From Streptococcus ovis DSM 16829 (GTDB taxonomy: Bacteria > Bacillota > Bacilli > Lactobacillales > Streptococcaceae), in NCBI RefSeq assembly GCF_000380125.1, contig NZ_KB904574.1:209419-265895 (forward strand): a stretch of 56,477 bases of DNA, in the 5' to 3' direction. The notes beneath the pieces are model-generated. The model made no database searches. It saw only the letters and a list, made by a program, of their open reading frames with translations, and was not told where the DNA came from. Both the position numbers and the translations under genes were made by a program. Position 1 is the stretch's first letter; every line of letters starts with the position of its first letter. Below, piece after piece: positions 19,868 to 30,118 of this stretch.

Positions 19868-21076
19868 ATGAAATTACACAATATGCCTTCTGAATTTCAG
19901 GAGGCTTTGCCGATTTTAAATAAACTACAATCAGCTGGTTATGAGGCTTATTTTGTTGGTGGCTCAGTTCGAGATGCCATTTTAGGCCGTCCTATCCATG
20001 ATGTTGATATTGCCACTAGTGCCTACCCTGAGGAAACAAAGTCTGTCTTTCAAAGAACGGTTGATGTTGGGATAGAACATGGGACTGTTTTGGTACTACA
20101 TCATCAGCATGAATATGAAATTACAACCTTTCGGACTGAGGACGTCTATGTTGATTATCGTCGTCCAAGTCAGGTTTCTTTTGTGCGTTCCCTTGATGAG
20201 GATTTAAAACGTCGCGATTTTACTGTGAATGCCTTTGCGCTAAATCAGTCAGGAGAGGTGATTGATCAATTCGATGGTTTGACAGATTTACAGCAGTACT
20301 TGCTCCGAGCAGTAGGAGTCGCTAGTGAACGGTTTAACGAGGATGCTTTGAGAATCATGCGTGGCTTTCGTTTTGCAGCGACACTAGATTTCGATATTGA
20401 AACAGAAACCTTCCAAGCCATGCGTGAAACAGCTCCCTTACTTGAAAAAATTTCGGTAGAACGTATTTTTATAGAATTTGATAAACTATTGCTGGCACGT
20501 TTTTGGCGGAAAGGTTTTCAGAAATTGATTGAAGCCAAAGCTTACAATTTCTTGCCTGAGATGAAGCAGAAGGGAACAGAGTTGACTGCTTTATTAGAGC
20601 GATTGAAAGAGGATTTTTGTTTTCAAACATCCGAACAGGCGTGGGCTATGCTGTTGATCGCTTTGGAAGTCAAGGATGTTCGAGGCTTTCTTAGAAAATG
20701 GAAGACTTCTAATGATTTTCAAAAAACAGTCTCACACTTAGTTGAGGTTTATCGAATTCGCGAAGAGGCTTCCGCGGACAAGTGGCTGTGCTACAAATAT
20801 GGTTTGGACAATTTACTGTTAGTTGAGGATTTGCGTCAAGCGCAGGGGCTTTCGGTAGAAACTGAAAGTATTCAAGCGTTAGATGCTAGTTTGCAAATTC
20901 ATGACAAGCATGAACTGGTGGTCAATGGTGCGACATTGATGCAGGAATTTGGTATCAAACCTGGACCGCAGTTAGGGAAGCTCCTAACGACCATTGAAGA
21001 AGCAATTGTTTGGGGCCAGATTGAAAATCAAAAAGAAGCAATCTTTGCCTTTTTAGAAGGGAAAGGGATAGTATGA
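19868..21076 (+). CDS. cca: CCA-adding tRNA nucleotidyltransferase
   Basis: This adds or repairs the 3' CCA end of tRNAs. The 402-residue class II enzyme has the head motif [11 protein letters not shown] at 31-41, catalytic aspartates D45 and D47 in HDVDIAT, and the template motif [10 protein letters not shown] near residue 115. The ATG follows a 134-base gap with no other gene. Its stop overlaps the ABC-F gene by four bases. Confidence 0.95.
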   Translation: MKLHNMPSEFQEALPILNKLQSAGYEAYFVGGSVRDAILGRPIHDVDIATSAYPEETKSVFQRTVDVGIEHGTVLVLHHQHEYEITTFRTEDVYVDYRRPSQVSFVRSLDEDLKRRDFTVNAFALNQSGEVIDQFDGLTDLQQYLLRAVGVASERFNEDALRIMRGFRFAATLDFDIETETFQAMRETAPLLEKISVERIFIEFDKLLLARFWRKGFQKLIEAKAYNFLPEMKQKGTELTALLERLKEDFCFQTSEQAWAMLLIALEVKDVRGFLRKWKTSNDFQKTVSHLVEVYRIREEASADKWLCYKYGLDNLLLVEDLRQAQGLSVETESIQALDASLQIHDKHELVVNGATLMQEFGIKPGPQLGKLLTTIEEAIVWGQIENQKEAIFAFLEGKGIV

Positions 21077-22941
21077 GTGATTTTATTGTTGAACACTTGA
21101 CAAAATCTGTTGGAGATAAGACCGTTTTTAGAGATTTGTCCTTCATTATTCATGAGGAAGACCGAATCGGTATTATCGGGGTCAACGGGACTGGGAAAAC
21201 TACGCTCCTGGATGTGATTTCAGGAAGATTAGGATTTGATGGTGACCGTTCACCTTTTACACGGAAAAATGACTACCGGATGGCTTATTTAACGCAGGAT
21301 CCTGACTTTGATGATGACAAAACCGTGTTAGACACAGTCTTGTCAAATGATTTGCGTGAAATGCAACTGATTAGAGACTACGAACAGTTGACCAGCCAGT
21401 ATGATGAATCGAATCAGGTAAAACTCGAAAAGGTCATGGCCGAGATGGACGCCTTGAACGCTTGGGAAGTGGAAAGTCAAGTCAAAACGGTTTTGACGAA
21501 ATTGGGCCTGTCAGATTTGAATCAAAAAGTTGGAGATTTGTCAGGTGGATTACGTCGTCGAGTGCAATTGGCCCAAACCTTGCTTGGTGATGATGACTTG
21601 CTCCTACTAGATGAGCCAACAAACCACTTGGACATTGATACCATTGAATGGTTGCAGCAATTCTTAAAATCATCAAAAAAGACAGTTCTCTTCATTACCC
21701 ACGATCGCTATTTCTTGGATAATGTAGCGACTCGAATTTTTGAATTGGACCGTGCGAATCTGACAGAATATCAGGGGAATTATCAGGATTATGTTCGTCT
21801 GAAGGCAGAGCAGGATGAGCGTGACGCAGCCTCCCTCCATAAGAAAGAGCAATTATACAAGCAGGAATTGGCTTGGATGCGCCGTCAGCCTCAGGCACGT
21901 GCGACGAAGCAGGAAGCGCGAATTCATCGCTTTCATGATTTGAAAGAAGATTTATCTCATAAGGTAAATGATAGCCAACTAGAAATGAATTTTGAAACGA
22001 GCCGAATTGGAAAGAAAGTCATTCAGTTTGAAGGGGTGTCATTCTCTTATCCTGATAAACCAATTTTGACTGATTTTAGCCTCCTTATTCAAAATGCAGA
22101 TCGTATCGGAATTGTTGGCGATAATGGGAAAGGAAAATCAACCCTGCTAAATCTAATTGCAGGTGAATTGCAGGCTGATACTGGAAAAATTGACATTGGC
22201 GAAACAATCCGGATTGGTTATTTTTCGCAGCAAATCAAAGGACTGGATGAGAAAAAACGAGTCATTAACTTCTTGCAGGAAGTGGCAGAAGAAGCCCAAA
22301 CCAGCTCAGGAATGGTTTCGATTGCAGAGTTGCTGGAGCAATTTCTGTTCTCTCGTAATACTCATGGAACATTGATTGAAAAATTATCGGGTGGAGAGAA
22401 GAAGCGACTTTATTTGCTAAAAATCTTATTAGAACGACCAAATGTTCTTCTCTTAGATGAACCGACCAATGACTTAGACATTGCGACTCTGACTGTCTTG
22501 GAGAATTTCCTGCAGCATTTCGCAGGTCCCGTTATCACAGTCAGCCACGACCGTTACTTCCTTGATAAAGTTGCTAACAAAATCATTGCCTTTGAAGATC
22601 AAGGGATTGATATTTTCTTTGGAAACTATACGGACTATTTAGATGAAAAAGCCTTTTTGGCAATGCCTCAGCAAACAGTGGTCAAAGAGAAATCTGAAAA
22701 AACGGATCGCGTTCGTACTGAAAAGCAACGAATGTCCTACGTCGAAAAACAAGAGTGGGCAAGTATAGAAACAGATATTGCTAGCATCGAAGAAAAAATT
22801 GCAGAGATAGAAGCAGATATGCAGACTTGTGGTAGTGATTTCACACGTCTTTCTGATTTACAAAAAGAATTAGATACTCGAAATGATCTCCTTTTAGAAA
22901 AGTATGAGCGCTACGAGTATCTGAGTGAACTAGAAAATTAG
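21073..22941 (+). CDS. ABC-F family ATPase (Uup/YfmR type)
   Basis: A soluble protein of 622 residues with two fused ABC ATPase domains and no membrane segments. Walker A motifs are GVNGTGKT (36-43) and GDNGKGKST (near 345); signature motifs are LSGGLRRRV and LSGGEKKRL. The C-terminal 80 residues form a charged coiled coil ([12 protein letters not shown]), as in Uup/YfmR proteins, which act on the ribosome. Uncertainty is about which ABC-F subgroup; nothing points to antibiotic resistance. It is translationally coupled to cca. Confidence 0.9.
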   Translation: MSDFIVEHLTKSVGDKTVFRDLSFIIHEEDRIGIIGVNGTGKTTLLDVISGRLGFDGDRSPFTRKNDYRMAYLTQDPDFDDDKTVLDTVLSNDLREMQLIRDYEQLTSQYDESNQVKLEKVMAEMDALNAWEVESQVKTVLTKLGLSDLNQKVGDLSGGLRRRVQLAQTLLGDDDLLLLDEPTNHLDIDTIEWLQQFLKSSKKTVLFITHDRYFLDNVATRIFELDRANLTEYQGNYQDYVRLKAEQDERDAASLHKKEQLYKQELAWMRRQPQARATKQEARIHRFHDLKEDLSHKVNDSQLEMNFETSRIGKKVIQFEGVSFSYPDKPILTDFSLLIQNADRIGIVGDNGKGKSTLLNLIAGELQADTGKIDIGETIRIGYFSQQIKGLDEKKRVINFLQEVAEEAQTSSGMVSIAELLEQFLFSRNTHGTLIEKLSGGEKKRLYLLKILLERPNVLLLDEPTNDLDIATLTVLENFLQHFAGPVITVSHDRYFLDKVANKIIAFEDQGIDIFFGNYTDYLDEKAFLAMPQQTVVKEKSEKTDRVRTEKQRMSYVEKQEWASIETDIASIEEKIAEIEADMQTCGSDFTRLSDLQKELDTRNDLLLEKYERYEYLSELEN

Positions 22942-22956
22942 AGCGAGGGAAATTAG

Positions 22957-23295
22957 ATGAAATTAGTTGCAATTGGTTGCCTGATACTCTATATTCTTGT
23001 AGCGTTGTTTGCAGGCTTATATAATTTTTTAAAAACGAAAACGATGCGCTTATCTCTCTTTATACTTCTTTGCTTATTTCTTCTATTGGTGTTAGCAGGT
23101 CTGGTGTTTTATGCTAAAAGTTACCATCCAGTTCAAATGGTCGTTTTCGCTCTTAGTTTTACATCTATTTCCAGTCTCTTTTTCTATACCAGTTACCAAG
23201 GAGAGAAGAGTAAATTTTCAATGGTATTTGTGTTTAGTGCCGTTCGCTTTCTCATTCATTTACAATTATTAGTGTTGCTCTATTTTTTACGATAA
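22957..23295 (+). CDS. Small hydrophobic membrane protein of unknown function
   Basis: A 112-residue protein with four predicted membrane helices (about 5-25, 31-53, 57-78 and 89-111) and short basic loops. I recognise no family. GAGGGAAATTAG precedes the ATG, 15 bases after the ABC-F stop, so it is probably the last gene of the cca operon. Confidence 0.7.
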   Translation: MKLVAIGCLILYILVALFAGLYNFLKTKTMRLSLFILLCLFLLLVLAGLVFYAKSYHPVQMVVFALSFTSISSLFFYTSYQGEKSKFSMVFVFSAVRFLIHLQLLVLLYFLR

Positions 23296-23335
23296 CAAAA
23301 TGAATTTTTTGATGTTGCAACCCTTTCCAATATGA

Positions 23336-23341
23336 TATAAT
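23336..23341 (+). promoter_or_regulatory. -10 box of the glucokinase promoter
   Basis: TATAAT preceded by TGA forms an extended -10; TTGCAA at 23315-23320 is a -35 candidate with a short 15-base spacer. Confidence 0.5.
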
Positions 23342-23375
23342 AAACTGAACATTCATTTATTTTTAGGAGAACAGT

Positions 23376-24335
23376 ATGTCTAAGAAAATTATTGGTATTG
23401 ACCTTGGCGGTACATCTGTCAAGTTAGCAATTTTAACAACTGATGGTGAAATTCAAGAAAAATGGTCGATTAAGACAAATATTTTGGAAGACGGACGTCA
23501 TATCGTACCAGATATCATTGCTTCTATCCAGCACCGCATGGAAACGCACAATTTAAACCAAGAAGACTTTTTGGGGATTGGAATGGGCTCGCCGGGTGTT
23601 GTTGACCGCCATGCAGGAACTGTCATCGGAGCTTATAACCTCAACTGGAAAGACTTGCAAGAAGTCAAAAAACAATTTGAAGAAGCCATTGGTTTGCCAT
23701 TTTATATTGACAATGACGCCAACGTAGCAGCTCTTGGTGAGCAGTGGGTTGGCGCTGGCGAAAACAATCCAGATGTTGTCTTTATGACACTAGGAACAGG
23801 TGTTGGTGGCGGTGTTGTCGCTTCTGGAAATCTCATTCATGGTTTTGGTGGCGCTGGAGGGGAATTGGGTCATATCGTGGTTGATTTTGAAGACCCAATC
23901 GCTTGTACTTGTGGCAAGAAGGGCTGTCTTGAAACGGTTGCCTCTGCAACAGGGATTGTCAATTTAACGCGCCGTTATGCTGATCAGTATGCAGGAGATG
24001 CACAGCTCAAGAAGATGATTGATGACGGCCAAGAAGTCACTGCAAAAGATGTCTTTGACTTGGCGAAAGAAGGTGATGATTTAGCTCTTATCGTTTACAA
24101 ACATTTTTCACGTTACCTTGGGACAGCCTGTGCCAATATTGCCAGTATCTTGAATCCAGCCTTTATCGTTATTGGTGGTGGTGTATCAGCAGCAGGAGAG
24201 TTTCTTCTATCGGGTGTTCAAAAGGTTTATGAAGAAAATGTCTTCCCACCTATCAAGACATCTACCAAATTGTCCTTGGCAAATCTTGGAAATGATGCAG
24301 GTGTTATTGGTGCAGCGTCATTGGTGTTGAAATAA
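23376..24335 (+). CDS. glcK: ROK-family glucokinase
   Basis: This phosphorylates glucose with ATP. The 319-residue protein has the phosphate-binding motif IGIDLGGTSVKLAI at the N-terminus, the ROK signature near residues 134-160 (TLGTGVGGGVV, then GAGGELGHIV), and the zinc-binding cluster CTCGKKGCLE near residue 177. The length and sequence match the streptococcal glucokinase that supplies glucose 6-phosphate from internal glucose. AGGAGAA lies before the ATG. It is a single-gene unit, with a promoter upstream and a terminator downstream. Confidence 0.93.
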   Translation: MSKKIIGIDLGGTSVKLAILTTDGEIQEKWSIKTNILEDGRHIVPDIIASIQHRMETHNLNQEDFLGIGMGSPGVVDRHAGTVIGAYNLNWKDLQEVKKQFEEAIGLPFYIDNDANVAALGEQWVGAGENNPDVVFMTLGTGVGGGVVASGNLIHGFGGAGGELGHIVVDFEDPIACTCGKKGCLETVASATGIVNLTRRYADQYAGDAQLKKMIDDGQEVTAKDVFDLAKEGDDLALIVYKHFSRYLGTACANIASILNPAFIVIGGGVSAAGEFLLSGVQKVYEENVFPPIKTSTKLSLANLGNDAGVIGAASLVLK

Positions 24336-24341
24336 ACTCTT

Positions 24342-24366
24342 AAAGACTAGATTTCTAGTCTTTTTT
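24342..24366 (+). terminator. Intrinsic terminator after glcK
   Basis: AAAGACTAG (24342-24350) pairs with CTAGTCTTT (24355-24363) around ATTT, followed by Ts. Confidence 0.85.
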
Positions 24367-24383
24367 CTTGTTTCACTTCTTTT

Positions 24384-24412
24384 CAGACAAAAACGGGTCT
24401 GCGTGATATAAT
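24384..24412 (+). promoter_or_regulatory. thyA promoter (predicted leaderless)
   Basis: CAGACA (24384-24389), 17 bases, and TATAAT (24407-24412) preceded by TGA. Standard spacing puts +1 at 24419, the A of the thyA ATG. Confidence 0.6.
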
Positions 24413-24418
24413 AAAAGT

Positions 24419-25258
24419 ATGACAAAAGCAGATCAAATTTTTAAAGAGAATATTCGTGAGATTTTGGAAGAAGGTGTATGGTCAGAGCAGGCTCGGCCTA
24501 AGTATAAGGATGGACAAACTGCCAACTCTAAGTACATTACAGGCGTCTTCGCTAGTTATGATTTGAATAAAGGGGAATTTCCTATTACCACCCTTCGTCC
24601 GATTGCCATCAAGTCTGCCATCAAGGAGATTTTTTGGATTTATCAGGATCAAACCAGTGATTTGTCTGTGTTGACGGACAAATACAATGTGAATTATTGG
24701 AATGACTGGGAAGTAGGGGATAGCGGGACAATTGGTGAGCGCTATGGTGCCATTGTTAAAAAGCATCAGATTGTCCATAAAATCCTAAAACAATTGGAAG
24801 AAAATCCTTGGAATCGCCGGAATGTCATTTCGCTTTGGGATTATGAAGCCTTTGAAACATCAGAAGGACTTTTGCCGTGCGCTTTTCAGACCATGTTTGA
24901 TGTACGACATGTTGATGGCGAAATATATTTAGATGCAACGTTGACCCAACGTTCCAATGATATGTTGGTGGCTCATCATATTAATGCCATGCAATATGTT
25001 GCCCTTCAAATGATGATTGCCAAACATTTTGGTTGGAAAGTTGGAAAATTCTTTTATTTCGTTAACAATCTTCATATCTATGATAATCAATTTGAGCAAG
25101 CTCAAGAATTGCTTCGCCGTGAGGCAACAGATTGTCAACCTAGATTAGTATTGAATGTGCCAGATGAAACGAATTTCTTTGACATTAAACCTGAGGATTT
25201 TGAGTTGGTGGATTATGAACCTGTTCGGCCACAATTGAAATTTGACCTCGCAATTTAA
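24419..25258 (+). CDS. thyA: Thymidylate synthase
   Basis: This makes dTMP from dUMP with methylene-tetrahydrofolate, releasing dihydrofolate. The 279-residue protein has the nucleophile C154 in [10 protein letters not shown], the [13 protein letters not shown] segment for dUMP binding, and a C-terminal LKFDLAI. No Shine-Dalgarno sequence exists: the -10 box ends six bases before the ATG, so the mRNA is predicted to be leaderless. Dihydrofolate reductase, which recycles its product, is encoded next. Confidence 0.96.
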   Translation: MTKADQIFKENIREILEEGVWSEQARPKYKDGQTANSKYITGVFASYDLNKGEFPITTLRPIAIKSAIKEIFWIYQDQTSDLSVLTDKYNVNYWNDWEVGDSGTIGERYGAIVKKHQIVHKILKQLEENPWNRRNVISLWDYEAFETSEGLLPCAFQTMFDVRHVDGEIYLDATLTQRSNDMLVAHHINAMQYVALQMMIAKHFGWKVGKFFYFVNNLHIYDNQFEQAQELLRREATDCQPRLVLNVPDETNFFDIKPEDFELVDYEPVRPQLKFDLAI

Positions 25259-25266
25259 CAATTTGT

Positions 25267-25296
25267 ACTTGCCACAAGTCTGGCAAGTGCATTTTT
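25267..25296 (+). terminator. Intrinsic terminator between thyA and folA
   Basis: ACTTGCCA (25267-25274) pairs with TGGCAAGT (25281-25288), then GCATTTTTATT. Confidence 0.7.
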
Positions 25297-25314
25297 ATTG
25301 AATATCTGATAGAA

Positions 25315-25320
25315 TATAAT
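25315..25320 (+). promoter_or_regulatory. -10 box of the folA promoter
   Basis: TATAAT 19 bases before the folA ATG gives a leader of about 12 bases that holds only GGAG. The -35 region is poor. Confidence 0.45.
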
Positions 25321-25338
25321 AATGGAAAGATGGAGAAT

Positions 25339-25848
25339 ATGACAAAAAAAATCATCGGAATTTGGGCGCAAGATGAAGAAGGTGTCATTGGCAAGAATCA
25401 AGTCTTGCCATGGTCTCTTCCTGCTGAATTGCGGCATTTTAAGGAAACCACAATTGGACACAATCTTTTGATGGGGCGTGTTACTTTTGACGGAATGGGG
25501 AGACGGGCACTTCCGGGTCGACTCTCGCTCATTTTAACGCGTGACAGGGAATTTCGCAGTGACAACGAGCGTGTTCTCATTTTCCATGATGTTAATGAGA
25601 TTTTGGATTGGTACAAAGCGCAGGATAAAAATTTGTATGTCATTGGTGGTAAGCAGGTATTTACGATATTTGAACCCTATTTAGACCAATTGGTCCGTAC
25701 AGATATCCATGCTCACTATGAAGGAGATACGTATTTTCCTACTGACTTTGATTGGTCTGTTTGGAAAGAAGTTCGGTCAGACTTCAGAGCAAAAGATGCA
25801 GAAAATCCTGCTGATTTTACCATTAGGATATTTGAAAGAGAGAAATAA
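25339..25848 (+). CDS. folA: Dihydrofolate reductase
   Basis: This reduces dihydrofolate to tetrahydrofolate with NADPH and is the target of trimethoprim. The 169-residue protein begins [19 protein letters not shown], followed by [28 protein letters not shown] and YVIGGKQVF, all hallmarks of the streptococcal enzyme. The start at 25339 fits homologues and a GGAG four bases upstream; an in-frame ATG three codons earlier would lie almost at the transcript 5' end. It follows thyA, its metabolic partner, but has its own promoter. Confidence 0.95.
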   Translation: MTKKIIGIWAQDEEGVIGKNQVLPWSLPAELRHFKETTIGHNLLMGRVTFDGMGRRALPGRLSLILTRDREFRSDNERVLIFHDVNEILDWYKAQDKNLYVIGGKQVFTIFEPYLDQLVRTDIHAHYEGDTYFPTDFDWSVWKEVRSDFRAKDAENPADFTIRIFEREK

Positions 25849-25852
25849 GAGC

Positions 25853-26023
25853 ATGCAAAAAAGTTTATTTGGACTCTTTACAGCCTTCCTATGCGGTATT
25901 TGTGTCCTTTGTGCTGGTCAAGCATTTCAAAAAAAACGCTATGGGCTAGCCACCATCTTCTTGCTGAATGCCTTTACCAATTTGGTCAATAGTATTCATG
26001 CATTTTATGGTTTTTTGTTTTAG
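25853..26023 (+). CDS. Small membrane protein between folA and clpX
   Basis: A 56-residue protein with two hydrophobic stretches (about 4-20 and 31-52) separated by a basic loop, FQKKRYG. A small hydrophobic gene at this place between folA and clpX is common in streptococci; its function is unknown. The ATG lies four bases after the folA stop, and AAGAG is the only weak ribosome binding site, so translation is likely coupled to folA. Confidence 0.65.
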   Translation: MQKSLFGLFTAFLCGICVLCAGQAFQKKRYGLATIFLLNAFTNLVNSIHAFYGFLF

Positions 26024-26048
26024 AATTTTGTAGAGTAAGAGGGAAAAA

Positions 26049-27275
26049 ATGGCAATACACAACCAGCCTGAGATGATTTATTGTTCTTTTTGTGGAAAGA
26101 GTCAAGAAGAAGTCAGAAAAATCATTGCAGGAAATAATGTTTTTATTTGTGACGAATGTGTGGAATTAGCACAGGAAATTATTCGTGAAGAGTTAGCGGA
26201 AGAGGTGCTCACTGATTTGGCTGACACACCAAAGCCACAGGAATTGTTAAACATCTTAAGCCACTATGTTATTGGACAAGATCGGGCGAAACGCGCCTTA
26301 GCTGTTGCGGTTTATAACCACTACAAGCGTATCAATTTCCAAGATAGTCGAGATGAGAATGATGTGGATTTACAGAAATCCAACATCTTGATGATCGGCC
26401 CTACTGGATCAGGAAAGACCTTTTTGGCTCAAACCTTGGCTAAAAGTCTAAATGTACCGTTTGCGATTGCGGATGCAACCTCTTTGACAGAAGCAGGCTA
26501 TGTCGGAGAGGATGTTGAAAATATTTTGTTAAAACTCATTCAGGCGGCAGATTATAACATTGAGCGTGCTGAACGCGGAATTATTTACGTTGATGAGATT
26601 GATAAAATCGCAAAAAAAGGTGAAAATGTATCTATTACTCGCGATGTTTCTGGTGAAGGGGTGCAACAAGCTCTCTTGAAAATTATTGAGGGAACTGTAG
26701 CAAGTGTACCTCCACAAGGTGGGCGTAAACACCCAAATCAGGAAATGATCCAAATTGATACAAAAAATATCCTCTTTATCGTTGGTGGTGCCTTTGACGG
26801 CATCGAAGAAATTGTCAAACAGCGCCTCGGCGAAAAAATCATCGGCTTTGGCCATAACAATAAAGCAATTGACGAAAAAGATTCATACATGCAAAATATC
26901 ATTTCAGAAGACATCCAGAAATTTGGGATTATTCCAGAATTGATTGGACGATTACCTGTTTTTGCGGCGTTGAATCAACTAACGGTTGACGATTTAGTAC
27001 GTATTTTAACAGAGCCTCGTAATGCTCTTGTGAAGCAATACCAAACCCTTCTATCCTACGATGACGTAGAGTTAGAATTTGATGATGATGCGCTTCAAGA
27101 AATTGCTAATAAGGCGATTGAACGGAAGACAGGCGCACGTGGTCTTCGCTCAATCATTGAAGAAACTATGTTAGATGTCATGTTTGAAATTCCAAGTCAG
27201 GAAGAGGTGAAACGCGTTCGTATCACCAAAGAAGCTGTCCAAGGGACTGAAAAACCTTTGTTAGAAACAGCTTAA
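26049..27275 (+). CDS. clpX: ATP-dependent Clp protease ATP-binding subunit ClpX
   Basis: This AAA+ unfoldase feeds substrates to ClpP. The 408-residue protein has the N-terminal zinc-binding domain with C12, C15, C34 and C37, Walker A GPTGSGKT at 117-124, Walker B YVDEIDK, and the sensor region GARGLRS near residue 362. AGAGGG lies before the ATG. It is followed by ysxC, as in most Firmicutes. Confidence 0.97.
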   Translation: MAIHNQPEMIYCSFCGKSQEEVRKIIAGNNVFICDECVELAQEIIREELAEEVLTDLADTPKPQELLNILSHYVIGQDRAKRALAVAVYNHYKRINFQDSRDENDVDLQKSNILMIGPTGSGKTFLAQTLAKSLNVPFAIADATSLTEAGYVGEDVENILLKLIQAADYNIERAERGIIYVDEIDKIAKKGENVSITRDVSGEGVQQALLKIIEGTVASVPPQGGRKHPNQEMIQIDTKNILFIVGGAFDGIEEIVKQRLGEKIIGFGHNNKAIDEKDSYMQNIISEDIQKFGIIPELIGRLPVFAALNQLTVDDLVRILTEPRNALVKQYQTLLSYDDVELEFDDDALQEIANKAIERKTGARGLRSIIEETMLDVMFEIPSQEEVKRVRITKEAVQGTEKPLLETA

Positions 27276-27333
27276 ATCAGAATGATGATACCGGTCAGCG
27301 TTGATTCCGCTGGCTACTGTTGAAAGGAAAATG

Positions 27334-27924
27334 ATGGAAATCAATACCAATAATGCAGAGATTGTTCTTAGTGCTGTCTCGAAAGCACAGTACCCTCAAG
27401 ACGATATGCCTGAGATTGCTTTGGCTGGACGCTCAAATGTGGGAAAATCCTCTTTTATCAATACGCTTTTAGGACGTAAAAATTTAGCACGTACCTCAAG
27501 TAAACCTGGAAAGACTCAGCAACTCAATTTTTACAATATTGATGACAAGCTTCGTTTTGTCGATGTTCCTGGCTATGGCTACGCTAAGGTTTCAAAAACA
27601 GAGAGAGCCAAGTGGGGTAAGATGATTGAGGAGTATTTGACCAGCCGTGATAATCTTCGAGCAGTGGTGAGCTTAGTCGATATGCGACATGATCCATCTG
27701 CTGACGATGTACAGATGTATGAATTTCTCAAGTATTACGAAATTCCTGTTATTGTTGTGGCTACAAAGGCAGATAAGATTCCACGCGGAAAATGGAATAA
27801 GCATGAATCAGCTATCAAGAAGAAACTAGATTTTGAGAAAAGTGATCATTTTGTGGTGTTTTCATCAGAAACACGACATGGATTTGAAGAGGCTTGGAAC
27901 AGTATTTTAGAGAAAATTGATTAA
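27334..27924 (+). CDS. ysxC: Ribosome biogenesis GTPase YsxC (EngB)
   Basis: A GTPase of 196 residues needed for 50S subunit assembly. The G1 loop is GRSNVGKS (32-39), G2 is in [12 protein letters not shown]3 is DVPGYG and G4 is TKADK. The start MEINTNNAE at 27334 is chosen because it gives the usual N-terminus and a good distance from GAAAGGA; an in-frame ATG directly before and a TTG at 27301 are less likely. A short hairpin (GTCAGCG with CGCTGGC) lies between clpX and this gene. Confidence 0.95.
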   Translation: MEINTNNAEIVLSAVSKAQYPQDDMPEIALAGRSNVGKSSFINTLLGRKNLARTSSKPGKTQQLNFYNIDDKLRFVDVPGYGYAKVSKTERAKWGKMIEEYLTSRDNLRAVVSLVDMRHDPSADDVQMYEFLKYYEIPVIVVATKADKIPRGKWNKHESAIKKKLDFEKSDHFVVFSSETRHGFEEAWNSILEKID

Positions 27925-27949
27925 AAATCGGATTTTTTCCGATTTTTTT
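27923..27949 (+). terminator. Intrinsic terminator after ysxC
   Basis: AAAATCGGA (27924-27932) pairs with TCCGATTTT (27938-27946), followed by Ts. Confidence 0.85.
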
Positions 27950-27969
27950 CAAATGTTGAAAGAAAATCC

Positions 27970-27998
27970 TTGCATCCATCACAGAAGTATGGTATCAT
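27970..27998 (+). promoter_or_regulatory. Promoter of rplJ-rplL
   Basis: TTGCAT (27970-27975), 17 bases, TATCAT (27993-27998), upstream of the L10 leader. Confidence 0.7.
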
Positions 27999-28014
27999 AA
28001 TTGAGGTTTGAAAA

Positions 28015-28140
28015 AACTGACCTAAGACAGTAGGGGAGCTGGACTCATAAAGATCCTACCGAGGCACAAAACGATAATCTTAATTATGCGTATTTGTACT
28101 TTCGTGTCTAGGTTTAGGTGCGATTTTTTTTGTGCCTAGC
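28015..28140 (+). ncRNA. Ribosomal protein L10 leader
   Basis: The stretch with CCTAAGACAGTAGGGGAGC, then ACTCATAAAGATCCTACCG and AGGCACAAAACG, is the conserved L10 leader that binds the L10(L12)4 complex for autoregulation. A T-rich segment (28116-28131, GCGATTTTTTTTGTGCC) downstream may form part of an attenuator. Confidence 0.8.
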
Positions 28141-28167
28141 CCAAAATAAAAACGGAGGTAAAACGAA

Positions 28168-28665
28168 ATGTCAGAAGCTATTATTGCTAAAAAAGCAGAA
28201 TTAGTAGATGCAGTTGCCGAGCAAATGAAAGCTGCTACTTCAATCGTTGTAGTAGACGCACGTGGTTTGACAGTTGAACAAGATACAGTTCTTCGTCGTA
28301 ACTTGCGTGGTGAAGAAGTTGAGTATAAAGTCATTAAAAACTCAATCTTGCGTCGTGCTGCAGAGAAAGCTGGTCTTGAAGGACTTGTAGAATTGTTTGT
28401 AGGTCCATCTGCAGTTGCATTCTCAAACGATGCAGTTGCTCCAGCTAAAATTATCTATGATTTTGCAAAAACTGCTGACGCTCTTGAAATCAAGGGTGGT
28501 GCTGTAGAAGGTAAAGTTTCAACTAAAGCTGAAATTGAAGCACTTGCTACATTGCCAAACCGCGAAGGAATGCTTTCTATGCTCCTTTCAGTACTTCAAG
28601 CGCCTGTTCGCAACGTTGCATATGCTGTCAAAGCAGTTGCAGAAAAAGAAGAAGACGCTGCTTAA
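28168..28665 (+). CDS. rplJ: 50S ribosomal protein L10
   Basis: Ribosomal stalk base protein uL10, 165 residues. It begins [20 protein letters not shown] and has [17 protein letters not shown] and the [14 protein letters not shown] segment. It anchors L7/L12 dimers and represses its own operon through the leader RNA upstream. ACGGAGG lies before the ATG. A small hairpin (GTAGC with GCTAC) sits between it and rplL. Confidence 0.97.
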   Translation: MSEAIIAKKAELVDAVAEQMKAATSIVVVDARGLTVEQDTVLRRNLRGEEVEYKVIKNSILRRAAEKAGLEGLVELFVGPSAVAFSNDAVAPAKIIYDFAKTADALEIKGGAVEGKVSTKAEIEALATLPNREGMLSMLLSVLQAPVRNVAYAVKAVAEKEEDAA

Positions 28666-28733
28666 TGCGTCAGAGTGTAGCTGCTTAGTGCTACAAAAAC
28701 TATTTTAAAAAAAACTATTTGGAGGAAATCACA

Positions 28734-29099
28734 ATGGCATTGAACATTGAAAACATTATTGCTGAAATTAAAGAAGCTACAATCCTTGAGCTTAACGACC
28801 TTGTAAAAGCTATCGAAGAAGAATTTGGTGTAACAGCTGCTGCTCCTGTTGCAGTTGCTGCTGCTGGTGGTGCTGAAGAAGCTGCTAAAGATTCATTCGA
28901 CGTTGAATTGACATCTGCTGGCGACAAAAAAGTTGGCGTTATCAAAGTTGTACGTGAAATCACTGGTGAAGGCCTTAAAGAAGCTAAAGCTATCGTTGAC
29001 AACGCACCATCAATCATCAAAGAAGGTGCTTCTGCAGCTGAAGCTGAAGAAATCAAAGCTAAATTGGAAGAAGCTGGAGCTAGCGTAACTCTTAAATAA
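28734..29099 (+). CDS. rplL: 50S ribosomal protein L7/L12
   Basis: Ribosomal stalk protein bL12, 121 residues. The N-terminal dimerisation domain ([17 protein letters not shown]) is joined by an Ala/Val-rich hinge (near 38-52) to the C-terminal factor-binding domain, with [20 protein letters not shown]. The start at 28734 follows TTGGAGG. A terminator follows. Codon use is strongly optimised, as for an abundant protein. Confidence 0.98.
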   Translation: MALNIENIIAEIKEATILELNDLVKAIEEEFGVTAAAPVAVAAAGGAEEAAKDSFDVELTSAGDKKVGVIKVVREITGEGLKEAKAIVDNAPSIIKEGASAAEAEEIKAKLEEAGASVTLK

Positions 29100-29134
29100 T
29101 AGAGTTCTGCAAGTACTTGCAATATTCTAATAGC

Positions 29135-29168
29135 ATCCCCACTGAGAGTTTTCTTGGTGGGGATTTTT
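29135..29168 (+). terminator. Intrinsic terminator after rplL
   Basis: ATCCCCAC (29135-29142) pairs with GTGGGGAT (29157-29164), followed by TTTTG. Confidence 0.8.
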
Positions 29169-29260
29169 GTCATGTGTTTTATGAAAATGTCGCTTCTCCA
29201 TTATTGCCTCATTCATGGTATAATAGAGAGAATGAAAATGTAATTGTATGAGGTGAATAA

Positions 29261-30118
29261 ATGGCTACGATTCAATGGTTTCCAGGGCACATGTCCAAGG
29301 CTCGGAGACAGGTACAGGAAAACATAAAATTTGTGGATTTTGTGACGATTTTGGTAGATGCAAGATTGCCTTTATCCAGTCAAAATCCCATGTTAACAAA
29401 GATTGTCGGAGATAAGCCAAAGTTGCTGATTTTGAACAAGGCGGATTTAGCAGATCCAGTTCGGACTAAGGAATGGCGTACTTTTTATGAAAGTCAAGGA
29501 ATTAAAACCTTGGTCATCAATTCCAAGGAACAGTCAACCGTTAAAAAAGTGACAGATGCGGCGAAGGCTTTGATGGCAGATAAAATTGCCCGTCAGAAAG
29601 AGAGGGGGATCCAGATTGAAACCTTACGCACCATGATTATCGGCATCCCAAATGCAGGGAAATCTACCTTAATGAATCGTTTGGCAGGTAAGAAAATCGC
29701 CGTCGTTGGCAATAAGCCAGGTGTGACAAAGGGGCAACAGTGGCTCAAATCGAATAAAGATTTGGAAATTTTGGATACACCAGGGATTCTCTGGCCCAAG
29801 TTTGAAGATGAGGTGGTTGGTCTAAAATTAGCTCTAACAGGTGCGATTAAAGATCAGTTACTCCCGATGGACGAAGTAACGATTTTTGGATTAAATTATT
29901 TCAAAACCTATTATCCAGAACGCCTAAAAGAGCGGTTTAAAGGGATTGACTTGGAGGAAGAAGCGCCTGAAATGATCATGTCACTGACAAAGAAATTAGG
30001 TTTCCGAGATGATTATGATCGGTTTTACAGTCTTTTTGTGAAGGATGTTCGTGATGGAAAATTAGGGCTATATACACTGGATAGGGTAGAAGTAGATGGC
30101 GACAATCAAGGAAATTAA
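29261..30118 (+). CDS. rbgA: Ribosome biogenesis GTPase RbgA (YlqF)
   Basis: A circularly permuted GTPase of 285 residues that acts late in 50S assembly. The permuted order is visible: NKAD (G4) at 59-62 comes before the P-loop GIPNAGKST at 128-136, and DTPGI (G3) follows. An extended -10 (TG, then TATAAT at 29219-29224) precedes it, and GAGGTG is its ribosome binding site. Its end overlaps rnhB by 23 bases. Confidence 0.95.
   Translation: MATIQWFPGHMSKARRQVQENIKFVDFVTILVDARLPLSSQNPMLTKIVGDKPKLLILNKADLADPVRTKEWRTFYESQGIKTLVINSKEQSTVKKVTDAAKALMADKIARQKERGIQIETLRTMIIGIPNAGKSTLMNRLAGKKIAVVGNKPGVTKGQQWLKSNKDLEILDTPGILWPKFEDEVVGLKLALTGAIKDQLLPMDEVTIFGLNYFKTYYPERLKERFKGIDLEEEAPEMIMSLTKKLGFRDDYDRFYSLFVKDVRDGKLGLYTLDRVEVDGDNQGN

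Noticed and set aside
28715-29173. A 152-codon minus-strand frame over rplL
   Set aside because: It is the complement of the Ala/Glu-rich L7/L12 gene; the Ser/Ala-rich peptide is an artefact of codon bias.
29232-29243. A three-codon leaderless ORF before rbgA
   Set aside because: ATG AAA ATG TAA at the predicted start of the transcript is too short to be more than chance, and rbgA has its own GAGGTG.
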